Shown here: in pieces, positions 1-10,400 of the stretch
How the letters are laid out: each line of letters starts with the position of its first letter
Position numbering within the stretch: the first letter of the stretch is position 1
Assembly (NCBI GenBank): GCA_963971305.1
Contig: OZ020306.1
Location: 59,928,686-59,992,685 of the forward strand
From: Arcuatula senhousia
Taxonomy: Eukaryota; Mollusca; Bivalvia; Mytilida; Mytilidae
Length of the DNA stretch: 64,000 bases
Reading direction: 5' to 3'
Position numbers and translations under genes: made by a program
The notes under the pieces: model-generated
Told to the model about the DNA's origin: nothing
Database searches by the model: none
Seen by the model: the letters and a program-made list of their open reading frames with translations, nothing else

Positions 1-1200
1 TAATGAAAAATTCTCAACTTTGTTATTCTTTAATGAAAATTGTTTTACAAGGTGATAGTGGTATGCCGAGTTCATTGTTGGTATCGAAAATTTTTTTGGC
101 GGCCATTTTCAAAATGGCGGCTAAGATGGCCGCCATTTTCCCGCCAAAATTTAAAGTTACTCCGATTTTGATAAAAATTGGTATATATGGTAATAGTGGT
201 ATGCCGATCTGATTTTTTACATCAAAATTTTTTTATCGTCGGCCATTTTCAAAATGGCTGCCGATTCCCGCCAAAATTTAAAATTACTCCGAATTTGATG
301 AAAATTGGTATATAAGGTAATAGTGGTATGGCGATTTGATTTTTGACATTAAAAATTTTTCATCGACGGCCATTTCCAAAATGGTCGCCGTTGACCGCCA
401 AAATTGAAGTAACTCAGATTTTGATGAAAATTGGTATTCAAGGTAATAGTGGAATGGCGTGTTGATTTTTACACCAAAGTTTTTTTTTCGTCAGCCATTT
501 TCAAGATGGCCGCCGTTTCCCGCCAAAATTAAAGTTATTCCGATTTTATGAAAACTGGTATATAAGGTAATAATGGTATGCCGATTACATTTTTGACATC
601 AAAAATTTTGTATCGTCGGCCATTTTCAAAATGGCTGCCATTTCCCGCCAAAATTTAAAGTTACTTTGATTTTGATGAAAATTGGTATATAAGGTAATAG
701 TGGTATGGCGAGTTGATTTTTGACATTAAAATTTTTTCATCGTCGGCCATTTCCAAAATGGCCGCCATTTCCCGCCAAAATTAAAGTTACTCAGATTTTG
801 ATGAAAATTGGTATTCAAGGTAATAGTGGTATAGCGAGTTGAATTTTGACATCAAATTTTTTTTTATCGTTGACCATTTTCAAATGGCTGCCGTTTCCCG
901 CCAAAATTTAAAGTTACTCCGATTTTGATGAAAATTGGTATATAGGGTAATAGAGGTATGGCGAGTCGATTTTTGACATTAAAATTTTTTCATCATCGGC
1001 CATTTTCAAAATGGCCGCCGTTTCCCACCAAAATTAAAGTTACTCTGATTTTTATGAAAACTGGTTTATAAGGGAATAGTTGTATGGCGAGTTGATTTTT
1101 TACATTGAATTTTTTTTGTAGTCAGCCATTTTGAAAATGGCCGCCGTTTCCCGCCAAAATTAAACTTACTCCTATTTTGATGAATATTGGGTATATTAAG
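1..1200. repeat. 126-bp tandem satellite with central palindrome
   Basis: About nine and a half head-to-tail monomers. The landmark ccgccaaaat (with small variants) recurs at 141, 268, 395, 520, 645, 772, 898, 1025 and 1151, a spacing of 125-127 bp. Each monomer carries a near-perfect palindrome of the form gccattttcaaaatggc, which stays recognisable while the sequence around it drifts. The same family lies inverted at 51060-51720. The short open frame at the left edge is only a reading of the monomer and is not annotated. Confidence 0.9.
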
Positions 1201-1740
1201 TGATCTCAAATGCCAAGAGACATATTGACAAAGAGGGATACGTGAGGGGACATATATGTGACTCGCTTGCGATCACAATTAGAACTAGTTATTCTTAGTA
1301 TTCTGTAGTGTGAACTTGTCCGCTCGATTTAAAGAACATCTTTGAAGGTAGGAAGCTGAAACTTCATATATCAAGAGTATGGAGTGTGAAATTGTGTAAT
1401 CAGATTTTTTCGTCAAAATAAAACGCCCTCTTTTAGGGTTAATAGGGGCCTGAAAATGGCTCCTCAAAATCAAAGTTTTATTTTTAACGGCATTTATAAA
1501 CCGGCTGAATTATTGAAAATCTGTTTATATATAAAATAGGTATGTACAAGAGGTATCTTACAAAAAAAGAATTTTGAAAATCGGACTAACCGTTTTCAAA
1601 ATTTTGCAAAAATTCGAAAAAAGGGGAGATAATTGAATACCACATTATATGAAATTGTATAAAATAATCAGTATTTGTAAGTAACATTTTGCAAATTAAG
1701 TTTCGCTGAAGACCTGTTAACAGTTATTGGTGTATACGCC
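1201..1740. repeat. Interspersed repeat module with hairpin, no gene
   Basis: This non-coding stretch links the 126-bp array to the next one. It contains an imperfect hairpin (gtgactcgcttgcgatcac, 1258-1276) followed by an aactag motif, the same junction signature seen at 12460-12500 and, inverted, at 50700-50730. The part from about 1290 to 1740 has an inverted counterpart at 51720-52135. No coding potential was recognised. Confidence 0.6.
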
Positions 1741-2246
1741 AAGATGATTTCTTGGTCTTGAAAAAATTATTGGTCGGCCATTTTCAAAATGGCCGACTGT
1801 TTCCCGCCAAAATTGAAACTTGCTCCGAATTTGATGAAAATTAGTATTTAAGGTTATTGGAGTATGCGGAGTTCATTTCTGGTATCGAAATTTTTTATTG
1901 GCCGCCATTTTCAAAATGGCCGCCACTTCCATGGATTTTGGGAAAAATTTTAAACTTTACTATTTTTAAATGAAAATTTGTATTTAAGGTAATTGGGGTA
2001 TGCTGAGTTCATTTCTGGTATTGAACATTTTTTTTCGGCTGCCATTTTCAAAATGGCCGCCACTTCCAGTTAAATTTCTACTTACTTTTAATGAAAATTG
2101 ATATCTAGGGGTTTTAAAGGATGGCGAATTGAGACGTGAAGTCCAAAATGTCGAAAAATTCAAAATGGCCGCCACTTCCGGTAAAAATTCAACTCACTCA
2201 AATGTTAACGAAAATTGATATCTAGGGGTTTTAAAGGATGGGGAAT
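1741..2246. repeat. 112-117-bp palindromic repeat array, left half
   Basis: Several degenerate monomers with the palindrome around aaaatggccgcc, for example at 1905-1925, 2040-2060 and 2160-2180. The last monomers match those at 12049-12420 so closely that the two blocks read as one array split by the transposon at 2247-12046. The array text breaks off at ggggaat (2246) and resumes at tgagacgtgaag (12049). Confidence 0.8.
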
Positions 2247-2316
2247 TCCGGATTTTCGTAATGTTTGTCAGGACGAGTTATCGTTCGTTCGGGACGGTAT
2301 AGTAAACTTCCGGTTC
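2247..2316 (+). repeat. Left terminal inverted repeat of ISL2EU element
   Basis: Shares with the right end, in inverted orientation, the blocks ttttcgtaatgtttg, gagttatcgttcgt, cggacggtat-like and gtaaacttccgg. It starts with TC directly after the AT duplication. The transposase start codon lies 9 bp past its end, so the repeat probably also holds the promoter (inference). Confidence 0.85.
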
Positions 2317-2324
2317 AACTTTCA

Positions 2325-5300
2325 ATGGGAAAATATTACTGCTGCATGACAGAATGTCATAATTATGTCGGAAAAGTAGGAAGATTTGGGAAAAAAGTAA
2401 CATTACACAAAGTCCCAAATGATTTTAATACCAGGAGAGCGTGGATTTGTGCCATTAGTCGGAAGGATTGGCGACTGACAAGTTACACCCGAGTGTGTTC
2501 AGATCACTTCAAAGATGGCATTGGACCAAATTATGACAATAGACTTAAAGTTCCAACGGAGAACCTGGCCCAAAAAAAGACTTGTCATTCAACTCCAAAG
2601 AGGAAAAGTCCAAAGCAAAGAAATAGTGATGACCAAGTCCAAGAACAAATTGTGTGTTCAGATGATCATGTGTAAGAATGTGTTTTTTTTAATGCCTTTC
2701 TGTCAAAAATGTTTGATCTATAGACTAAAATTAATGAAACTTTAAGATAAAGATTGCTATCCCATTGTACATATTGTACCTTCTGATTTAATTCTCGGAA
2801 GTAAAAACAATCGAAATTTTGTTTGGCTTTATCTATTTATACATGTACATGTATGTACGTCATGTTTAAAATTTAACATATATATTTAAAATGGGGACAC
2901 GGGGAAACTTAGATTTTACAGTCAGATATGCAACTCATTCGATCTAAAGCAATATCTCAGTATTGATATACCTAAACAAGAAAGATCTCTTCTAACCAAA
3001 ATTAGAATAAGTGCGCATAAATTAGCAATAGAAACAGGGAGATACTTAAAGCCTCCCCTACCCGCTACAGAAAGATTTTGTAGTTACTGTACGGATAGGG
3101 TTGAGGATGAGAAACATTTCCTTCTAGATTGTCCCATGTATGAAAACATTAGAAATAAATATATTAACACAGAACAGTCGCACCCTCCCAATTCTAATCT
3201 GTTATCAGAAATTTTAAACCCAAATAACCTAAAGGACATGAAAAAGATTTGCTCATTTCTAAAAGAAGCCTTTGAGAAACGCCAAAACGAGTAAATATAT
3301 TACAAGAAAATTAACATTACTGATTCAATGTCAGATCTGTCATTCTGAATATTTACATTATTAATATTATTAATACTTACACTGAACTATGATTTATCTA
3401 TTGTATTAATTAATTTATCTATTATCTCTCTCTTTCTCAGTTTTGTTTTTTTGTTTAATAATCATGTTTATGGTATGTTACTTTTTGTAAACATGAAATT
3501 GTGTATATATCATGGATCACGCTTCAGTTATACTGTGCTTTTTCCAATAAAGAATTGAATTGAAAAAAAAAAAAAAAATGATGAAAACAATTTCACATGC
3601 ATGATGTACATTGTCATGTTTGTGAAAAGAGACCATTTTAAAATCTATTTTACTTTTTTTTTATGGAATTTATTCGAAGAATTTACATGATTTATAACTA
3701 AATACATACATGACATACATGTACTAAATCATTTTTACATGTACATGTATATTTAGTTTATCACACATGATTACATGCCTTGGCATACACAATGTATTAT
3801 GTACGTGTACATTTGTACAGTTAGTATATAAAAGAAGAAGCAAAGGTGTAACAATGGGTCAAAGACAGAAAAAAATAGTCGACATAAAATGTTATGAAGT
3901 TTTTATACAATTGATTGTAGCGATCACTGATGATTGTATTCAGCTGATTGATTTCTCTTCCTTAGGGCTTAGGCCAAACAAAAATGTATGTCTGTTTAGG
4001 GTTTCCCTAGCTACCTACCCTATTTTTTCGCTCTACCATAGACCATCTTATTGATATTTTTTCAAAAAAAACATTGCTAAAAGACCCCATTTTCATGGTC
4101 TGTTTAAAATGATTTTTAAAAATAAAATGAATCTACCATACTCGAATAATTCTGCACCTTCTAGTGGCAAGCCATCTGGATGAGGTTAATGAAGCCATCG
4201 ATAGTGAGTGTAATATAACGACTGGGTTATCCAGATTAGAACTTACCTACATGTACATGTACAATGTACTTACCCTAATTTTTCAATCAATGAAACCTTA
4301 AACAGACAAATATTTTTTCTTGGCCCATATAATTACATTTTTTATATAAATATAATGTCAAATCATATATTGTATTATTATGTTTTGTACATGTTGTAGG
4401 TACACAAAAACAGATGAATTTTTGATTAACTCTGAAGATAAAGATGACAGTGTGTCAAACATAGAGAGAGGCCATGAAATTGGGACACAAAGTACAGTGC
4501 AGACATGTGATTCATCAACATATGTATCAACACCAGAAATTGTTATTGAAGATATAATGGATTCTGATGACAAAATAATGTTTTATACTGGGTTGCCAAA
4601 TTATAAAACTTGTATTGCCCTTTTCAATTCCTTAATTGATGCAGGTGCAAATAGATTATCAACTGACAATGAGGAGAAAATAAACACCAATAATCTTGGT
4701 CGAAAAAGAAAACTTCGAAGGGTGGATGAGTTCTTATTGGTGTTGATGAGACTAAGACTTGGGCTTTTGTTAAAAGATCTTGAGTATCGTTTTAAAATTT
4801 CAACTAGTACAGTTTCAAAAATTTTCAACTCCTGGATATCATTTATGTTCGGATGCATGCAATCAATTGTTTTTTTGCCAGAGTTAGAGGTTTTGAAGAT
4901 GCATATACCATTGTGCTTCAAAGATTTTGATGACACGAGAATCATACTTGATTGTACTGAAGTGTTTGTACAAACACCCTCAAAGTTGGAAAACAAATCA
5001 TTACTTTATTCAAACTATAAATCCCATGAAACATTTAAGGCCTTAATTGGGATAAGCATGACGGGAGCTGTCACTTTTGTGTCCAAATTATGGCCAGGAT
5101 CAGCATCGGATGTTGATATAACAAGAAACAGTGGTTTAATTGACATGCTTAATGAGGGTGATGCCGTTATGGTTGATAAGGGATTTGTTCATCTACGCAC
5201 TGATTTCAGACCAAAAAAGATCAAGTTGTACTGTCCTCCATTCAAAACTAATGAACAATTTACTAAGAGTGAAGTTGAAATGACCAGAAGAATTGCCTCT

Positions 5301-5450
5301 GCACGCATTCATGTTGAGCGGAAAATGGAGCAAATTAAAAACTTTAGAATATTACAAGGTATTTTACCTCTTGCACTGAGTGACATAGCTGATGAAATTT
5401 TCTTTGTCTGTTCTGCAATGACAAATTTATTGCCACCACTCATTTTGTAA
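2325..5450 (+). CDS. THAP-DDE transposase of ISL2EU element (two exons, 465 aa)
   Basis: Predicted exons are 2325-2671 and 4400-5450, joined by a donor gtaaga at 2672 and an acceptor ending ag at 4398-4399. The joined length is 1398 nt with no internal stop. I start at the ATG at 2325 because it opens directly on the zinc finger. Exon 1 is a THAP domain: Cys7, Cys11, an HKVP motif at 28-31, Trp40, and Cys58-x2-His61-Phe62. Exon 2 has a helix-turn-helix-like segment (about 219-262) and a DDE_Tnp_4-type nuclease core with Asp300 in DCTE, Asp375 in VDKGF and Glu422 in HVERKMEQIK. The THAP finger should bind the element ends and the DDE core should cut and join DNA. All catalytic residues are present, so the copy may be functional. 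Splicing is inferred, not observed. Confidence 0.85.
2888..3578 (+). mobile_element. 3' fragment of a non-LTR retrotransposon in the transposase intron
   Basis: An open stretch from about 2890 to 3294 encodes the C-terminal end of a LINE ORF2. It has a Cys-x2-Cys...His...Cys knuckle (FCSYC, then HFLLDC) that follows a basic segment typical of invertebrate LINE tails. A 3' UTR with AATAAA at 3546-3551 and a run of A at 3563-3578 follow. The 5' side is truncated by a stop at 2887, as expected for an incomplete reverse-transcription copy. No clear target duplication was found. It lies within the transposase intron and does not touch the splice sites. Confidence 0.8.
3970..4327. mobile_element. 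Short MITE in the transposase intron
   Basis: The two ends are imperfect inverted repeats: aggccaaacaaaaatg near 3971 with gtctgtttagggttt downstream, against the reverse complement of aaaccttaaacagac and tttcttggcc at 4290-4326. No open frame. A similar single end occurs at 28213-28280, so the family is dispersed. Superfamily unknown. Confidence 0.5.
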
Positions 5451-7495
5451 TGCTCTACATATATTGTAAAAGAATATTTTAAAAAATCAGAGGATTGTTT
5501 CTTTTGTTTTGTTACAATGTAATATGTATGTCTCCCCCAATTGCTTACACAGGGTTATGTCAACTTGCTCCTCGGTTGCTGTCTTCATTCAAAAATTTTT
5601 TACGGAAGACATCATGCACTCATAGACCAATATGGGATTTCAATTTCTCAGACGAGTGTAGATGTTTGTCTGTCATAAGTATTTGTTTTGTCTTCCTTAC
5701 ATACAAATGTGCTGAATTAACAGTTGGCAATGTGGTGGGTTGCTATAGCAAGCGGGAACTGCTTATTATTCTTCTGGAGCACCTGAGTTCACTCTCGTTA
5801 CGACTTGAGTCTGCGTTGTTGATTGCGTTTCAGTTGATTTTGTATTTTAGGGCTGTTCCAGAATTAAATGTGTGTGTGTTGGGGGGGAGGGGGCGGTAGG
5901 CACTTTTTTCTTTACCCCACCACCCTTCAAAAAATAATTATTTTTATCAGTTTCTTCACCAAATATTTCTAAAACACCCACCACCCACCATATATGTAAT
6001 AGCAGTTCCTGGAACAACCTTTAGGGTTTTATGTTGACTGTCTGTTTTTCTGTCCTGTTCTCATTGGTGTTTACTGGTTTTGTCTCTGCCCTTTAAGACT
6101 TTTGACATTCGGATGCCCCATTCATGCATTGGTTCCTCTGCTGCTTTCATGCTGAGAAAAATCTCAGTTTCATGAAACTTTATAAATCATCTAATCTTCA
6201 TGGTTTTGGTAAATACCGGGTAAATATTGTGAGATGTGACATTATATCTTTTGGGATATTCTGGTTCATCTTGTTATTGCATGTAGCTGCTTTGAAACCT
6301 CAACTTTATGAAACTTGGTATATATGTATCTTCAACATGGGATTCATGTACATTTATTTTTATTCGAATAATATTCATTGTTTTTCTAGACCAAGTCAAG
6401 GAACAGGGTTTGTTGTACGTTGTACACTTAAATTTATAATATGGTTTTGTGTCGTGCATATTTAAGTCATCACATACAGTGCTGAGTGCATCACAGTACA
6501 TGTAATTGGGTGTGAAATTTTTCTTTTTTTGTTGTAATGTAACAGTTTTCACATTCAGATTAGTTATGGTACGGTTAAGTCTATGACTTTAGCATTTCTA
6601 ATACAAGTAATAAACAAAAAAGACAAGAAAAGGTGTAATGTTGGTACTCCAGCCATTAAAGTGAGAGGTTTTGTCCTGTAAAACATGTTTTAATCAACTA
6701 TTTCTTTATTGAAATGACTAGTATTGTACCAAGTCAGTAAGTACAAATACTACAACAGATTATGCACCTGTTTTGTTGAATATTTACATGTATGTACTTT
6801 TGATGCAGAAAATGCCAGTTAGGTAATTAAGTTACCACCCTTTACAATAAAGATAATGGATAAATGGTATTTGTATCAGAATTTAGGAGGATCACCTGAC
6901 CAAGTAACAGACAATTGAGGTCCTTTATTTGGGACATAAAAATGTACAAAAAATGTAACCATGCATCCAATAGTTGACTTATTTCTTAAGTTCTCTGGTG
7001 TTCATAAATGAAGTAGTTTTATACAAATTAAAACATTTAATTGCAATAAAACTATGAAAACAGTTTTTAACAGCTTAAATAACACATATTTAAGTAGACA
7101 ATGAGATAGTGAATAAAAAAAGTTATCACATCTGCATTAAAAATTCACTTGTCATTAAGAAGAAAATAACAAATTCAAAAAGATAAATAAAGCAAAACAA
7201 TTATGAACCAATATTTATGTTTTTTGCCTAACACACAGACATAATTTAAGTGTTATAAAAACAATCAATTGTTGAAGGATTGCTGGTATTAATATATTTA
7301 ACCTCTAATTAGTATTTAAACATGTTTAAAGGAATACATTCTGTGTGTCTTTTGACACCTTGGTTCATGATTGCTTTGCTCAATTTTGCATATTGTACTG
7401 AGATGATCATTTTAAATATACTTTCAAAATTGATTAAAACACCAATTAAAGGGAACATTGATAATGCTAAATAACATAACACAATGGCACCAATC
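5451..7495. other. Interior of the ISL2EU element, no gene recognised
   Basis: Between the two converging genes I find no convincing coding sequence. 5730-6115 resembles the decayed 3' UTR of a retroelement (a segment around cttctggagcacctgag) and is split by a small MITE at about 5850-6025. The remainder is AT-rich filler. The open frames here have no recognisable domain and biased composition. Confidence 0.5.
5850..6025. mobile_element. Small MITE with gggctgttcc termini
   Basis: Ends at agggctgttccag (about 5850) and, inverted, ctggaacaacct (about 6010-6022), with G-rich and C-rich arms (gggggggagggggc; accacccaccacc). A related copy in the other orientation is at 15312-15450. Non-coding. 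Confidence 0.5.
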
Positions 7496-10400
7496 TCATT
7501 TTAACGGTAGTTTGCTTACAACATATGTTGTATAAAATAGTTTAATCTTTTCAAGCAATTCCTGCCAAAAGATCTGGTCATATTTCACTGGTATAACAAC
7601 GAAGTCTTCTAAAGTGTGTACAACAAAATGACACAAATCTATATTGCACACACCCATTTGCCCTTGAACCTGAGTAAAGTATCTATGGTTTGATTTTAAT
7701 GAAATGTTACCATTCTCATCACTTGTACAATAAAAATCATCATCTTTACAAGCATCCAATATCTTTGACTTTCTCCATTTGTACGGACATTTAATTTCTA
7801 ATAAAACTGTTCTTTCCTCCGAAGAGACAACGCCGTCAGGACTTGCACCAACGTAAGACCAAGATGTGCATACAACTAATCCCTTCTCTAAAACTTTGAC
7901 ATTCTTTTTCTGTTTAAGCTTCATATGGGCTTTATATCTCTTTTTGGCAACTATTTCTTGTTTTCGACCCCACGCTAAGGCTTCATTGTCAAAAGACTTA
8001 GTTTCACCAAATATTTTCTCTACTAATTTATCAGGACAGGTAGAATCTTTTCTGGTTTTAATGTCGTGAAAAATTGAAGCCGTAACACGACACTTTCTTG
8101 CAGAAACCCATAGCGGATTTGAATGTTGTCCTCGTGTTCTGAATTCTATTTCATTTGCTACCTCTTGTGTACATTGGGTCAGAAACCCCTGGAAATCTTC
8201 CCTGGTCATTTGCTTTTGTTCAATAGTAGAAATTAAGTTGATATAAGGGTCCGATATATTGCTCACATGTTCGCTTGTTTCAACTTCCTCGAAATTAGAC
8301 AAATTTAAATCCGATTCTACCTTTACTTCTTGTTCAACATTTGGTAGCAGACAGAAGAGGGCTGCCTTCGAATCATTTCCTAAGTTTGTTGTCAAAGAAG
8401 CTCTAAATTTAGTTTTATCGATTTTGAACTTATTCCTTTCCTTTTCTACCTTCTCGGCGGTTACCTTTTCACCATATTTTATTCTTTTAAAACTTATTTG
8501 TTCAACCGGTCTTGTCTCTTTCACCCTTTTGCTTGGTTTATTCCATTGGCAAGGTTGTGATGTGCATGGTACATTCTCTTCGATAGTTTCTTTTCCTTTA
8601 AGTGCAAACAGCAAACCTGCTATATGTGTGCATCCTTCACCTAACCTAAAATAAGTAATTTTAACGAATAAAAATTTAAAAAAAAGACGAAAGCCTACGA
8701 ATAATTGTTGCTAAGAAATGTGTTACGATTTTTTTTTCATTTTGGACCCTTAAACAATTCTAAGTCGGCTCGTTAAACAGGAAGTAGGTAATACAAATGA
8801 CAACAAAGTTCCAGACAATAAATTTTGCTACGCCTGACGCGCGTTTCGTCTATTCGAGACTCATCAGAGGCGCTCTACCAAAAATATTGAAAATGCCAAA
8901 CTCTGTATGAATATGAAGAGCATAGAACAGTATAACCAAAAATACCAAACTGGAGAACCAAATTATTACTAAGATATTCAACCTATGTCTGGGGTAGGAA
9001 GAACCTTAGGGTTTAGACAATTTTGAAATTTAGACGGATAATTTAAAGCTTTGATGTATTCTCCAACTCAAAAGTGTTGGTGCCGGAGCGGGCTAACCTC
9101 GGGGAATTTAAACTCCACCAGCAGTGCTAACCTTCACGTGTGTTCGAAATACAAATGACAACAAAGTTCCAGACAATAAATTTTGCTACGCCTGACGCGC
9201 GTTTCGTCTATTCAAGACTCATCAGAGGCGCTCTACCAAAAATATTGAAAATGCCAAACTCTGTATGAATATGAAGAGCATAGAACAGTATAACCAAAAA
9301 TACCAAACTGGAGAACCAAATTATTACTAAGATATTCAACCTATGTCTGGGGTAGGAAGAACCTTAGGGTTTAGACAATTTTGAAATTTAGACGGATAAT
9401 TTAAAGCTTTGATGTATTCTCCAACTCAAAAGTGTTGGTGCCGGAGCGGGCTAACCTCGGGGAATTTAAACTCCACCAGCAGTGCTAACCTTCACGTGTG
9501 TTCGAAATACAAATGACAACAAAGTTCCAGACAATAAATTTTGCTACGCCTGACGCGCGTTTCGTCTATTCAAGACTCATCAGAGGCGCTCTACCAAAAA
9601 TATTGAAAATGCCAAACTCTGTATGAATATGAAGAGCATAGAACAGTATAACCAAAAATACCAAACTGGAGAACCAAATTATTACTAAGATATTCAACCT
9701 ATGTCTGGGGTAGGAAGAACCTTAGGGTTTAGACAATTTTGAAATTTAGACGGATAATTTAAAGCTTTGATGTATTCTCCAACTCAAAAGTGTTGGTGCC
9801 GGAGCGGGCTAACCTCGGGGAATTTAAACTCCACCAGCAGTGCTAACCTTCACGTGTGTTCGAAATACAAATGACAACAAAGTTCCAGACAATAAATTTT
9901 GCTACGCCTGACGCGCGTTTCGTCTATTCAAGACTCATCAGAGGCGCTCTACCAAAAATATTGAAAATGCCAAACTCTGTATGAATATGAAGAGCATAGA
10001 ACAGTATAACCAAAAATACCAAACTGGAGAACCAAATTATTACTAAGATATTCAACCTATGTCTGGGGTAGGAAGAACCTTAGGGTTTAGACAATTTTGA
10101 AATTTAGACGGATAATTTAAAGCTTTGATGTATTCTCCAACTCAAAAGTGTTGGTGCCGGAGCGGGCTAACCTCGGGGAATTTAAACTCCACCAGCAGTG
10201 CTAACCTTCACGTGTGTTCGAAATACAAATGACAACAAAGTTCCAGACAATAAATTTTGCTACGCCTGACGCGCGTTTCGTCTATTCAAGACTCATCAGA
10301 GGCGCTCTACCAAAAATATTGAAAATGCCAAACTCTGTATGAATATGAAGAGCATAGAACAGTATAACCAAAAATACCAAACTGGAGAACCAAATTATTA

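Noticed and set aside
5495..5899. 134-codon open frame after the transposase
   Set aside because: No domain, Cys/Leu/Phe-rich, and overlaps a retroelement UTR and a MITE.
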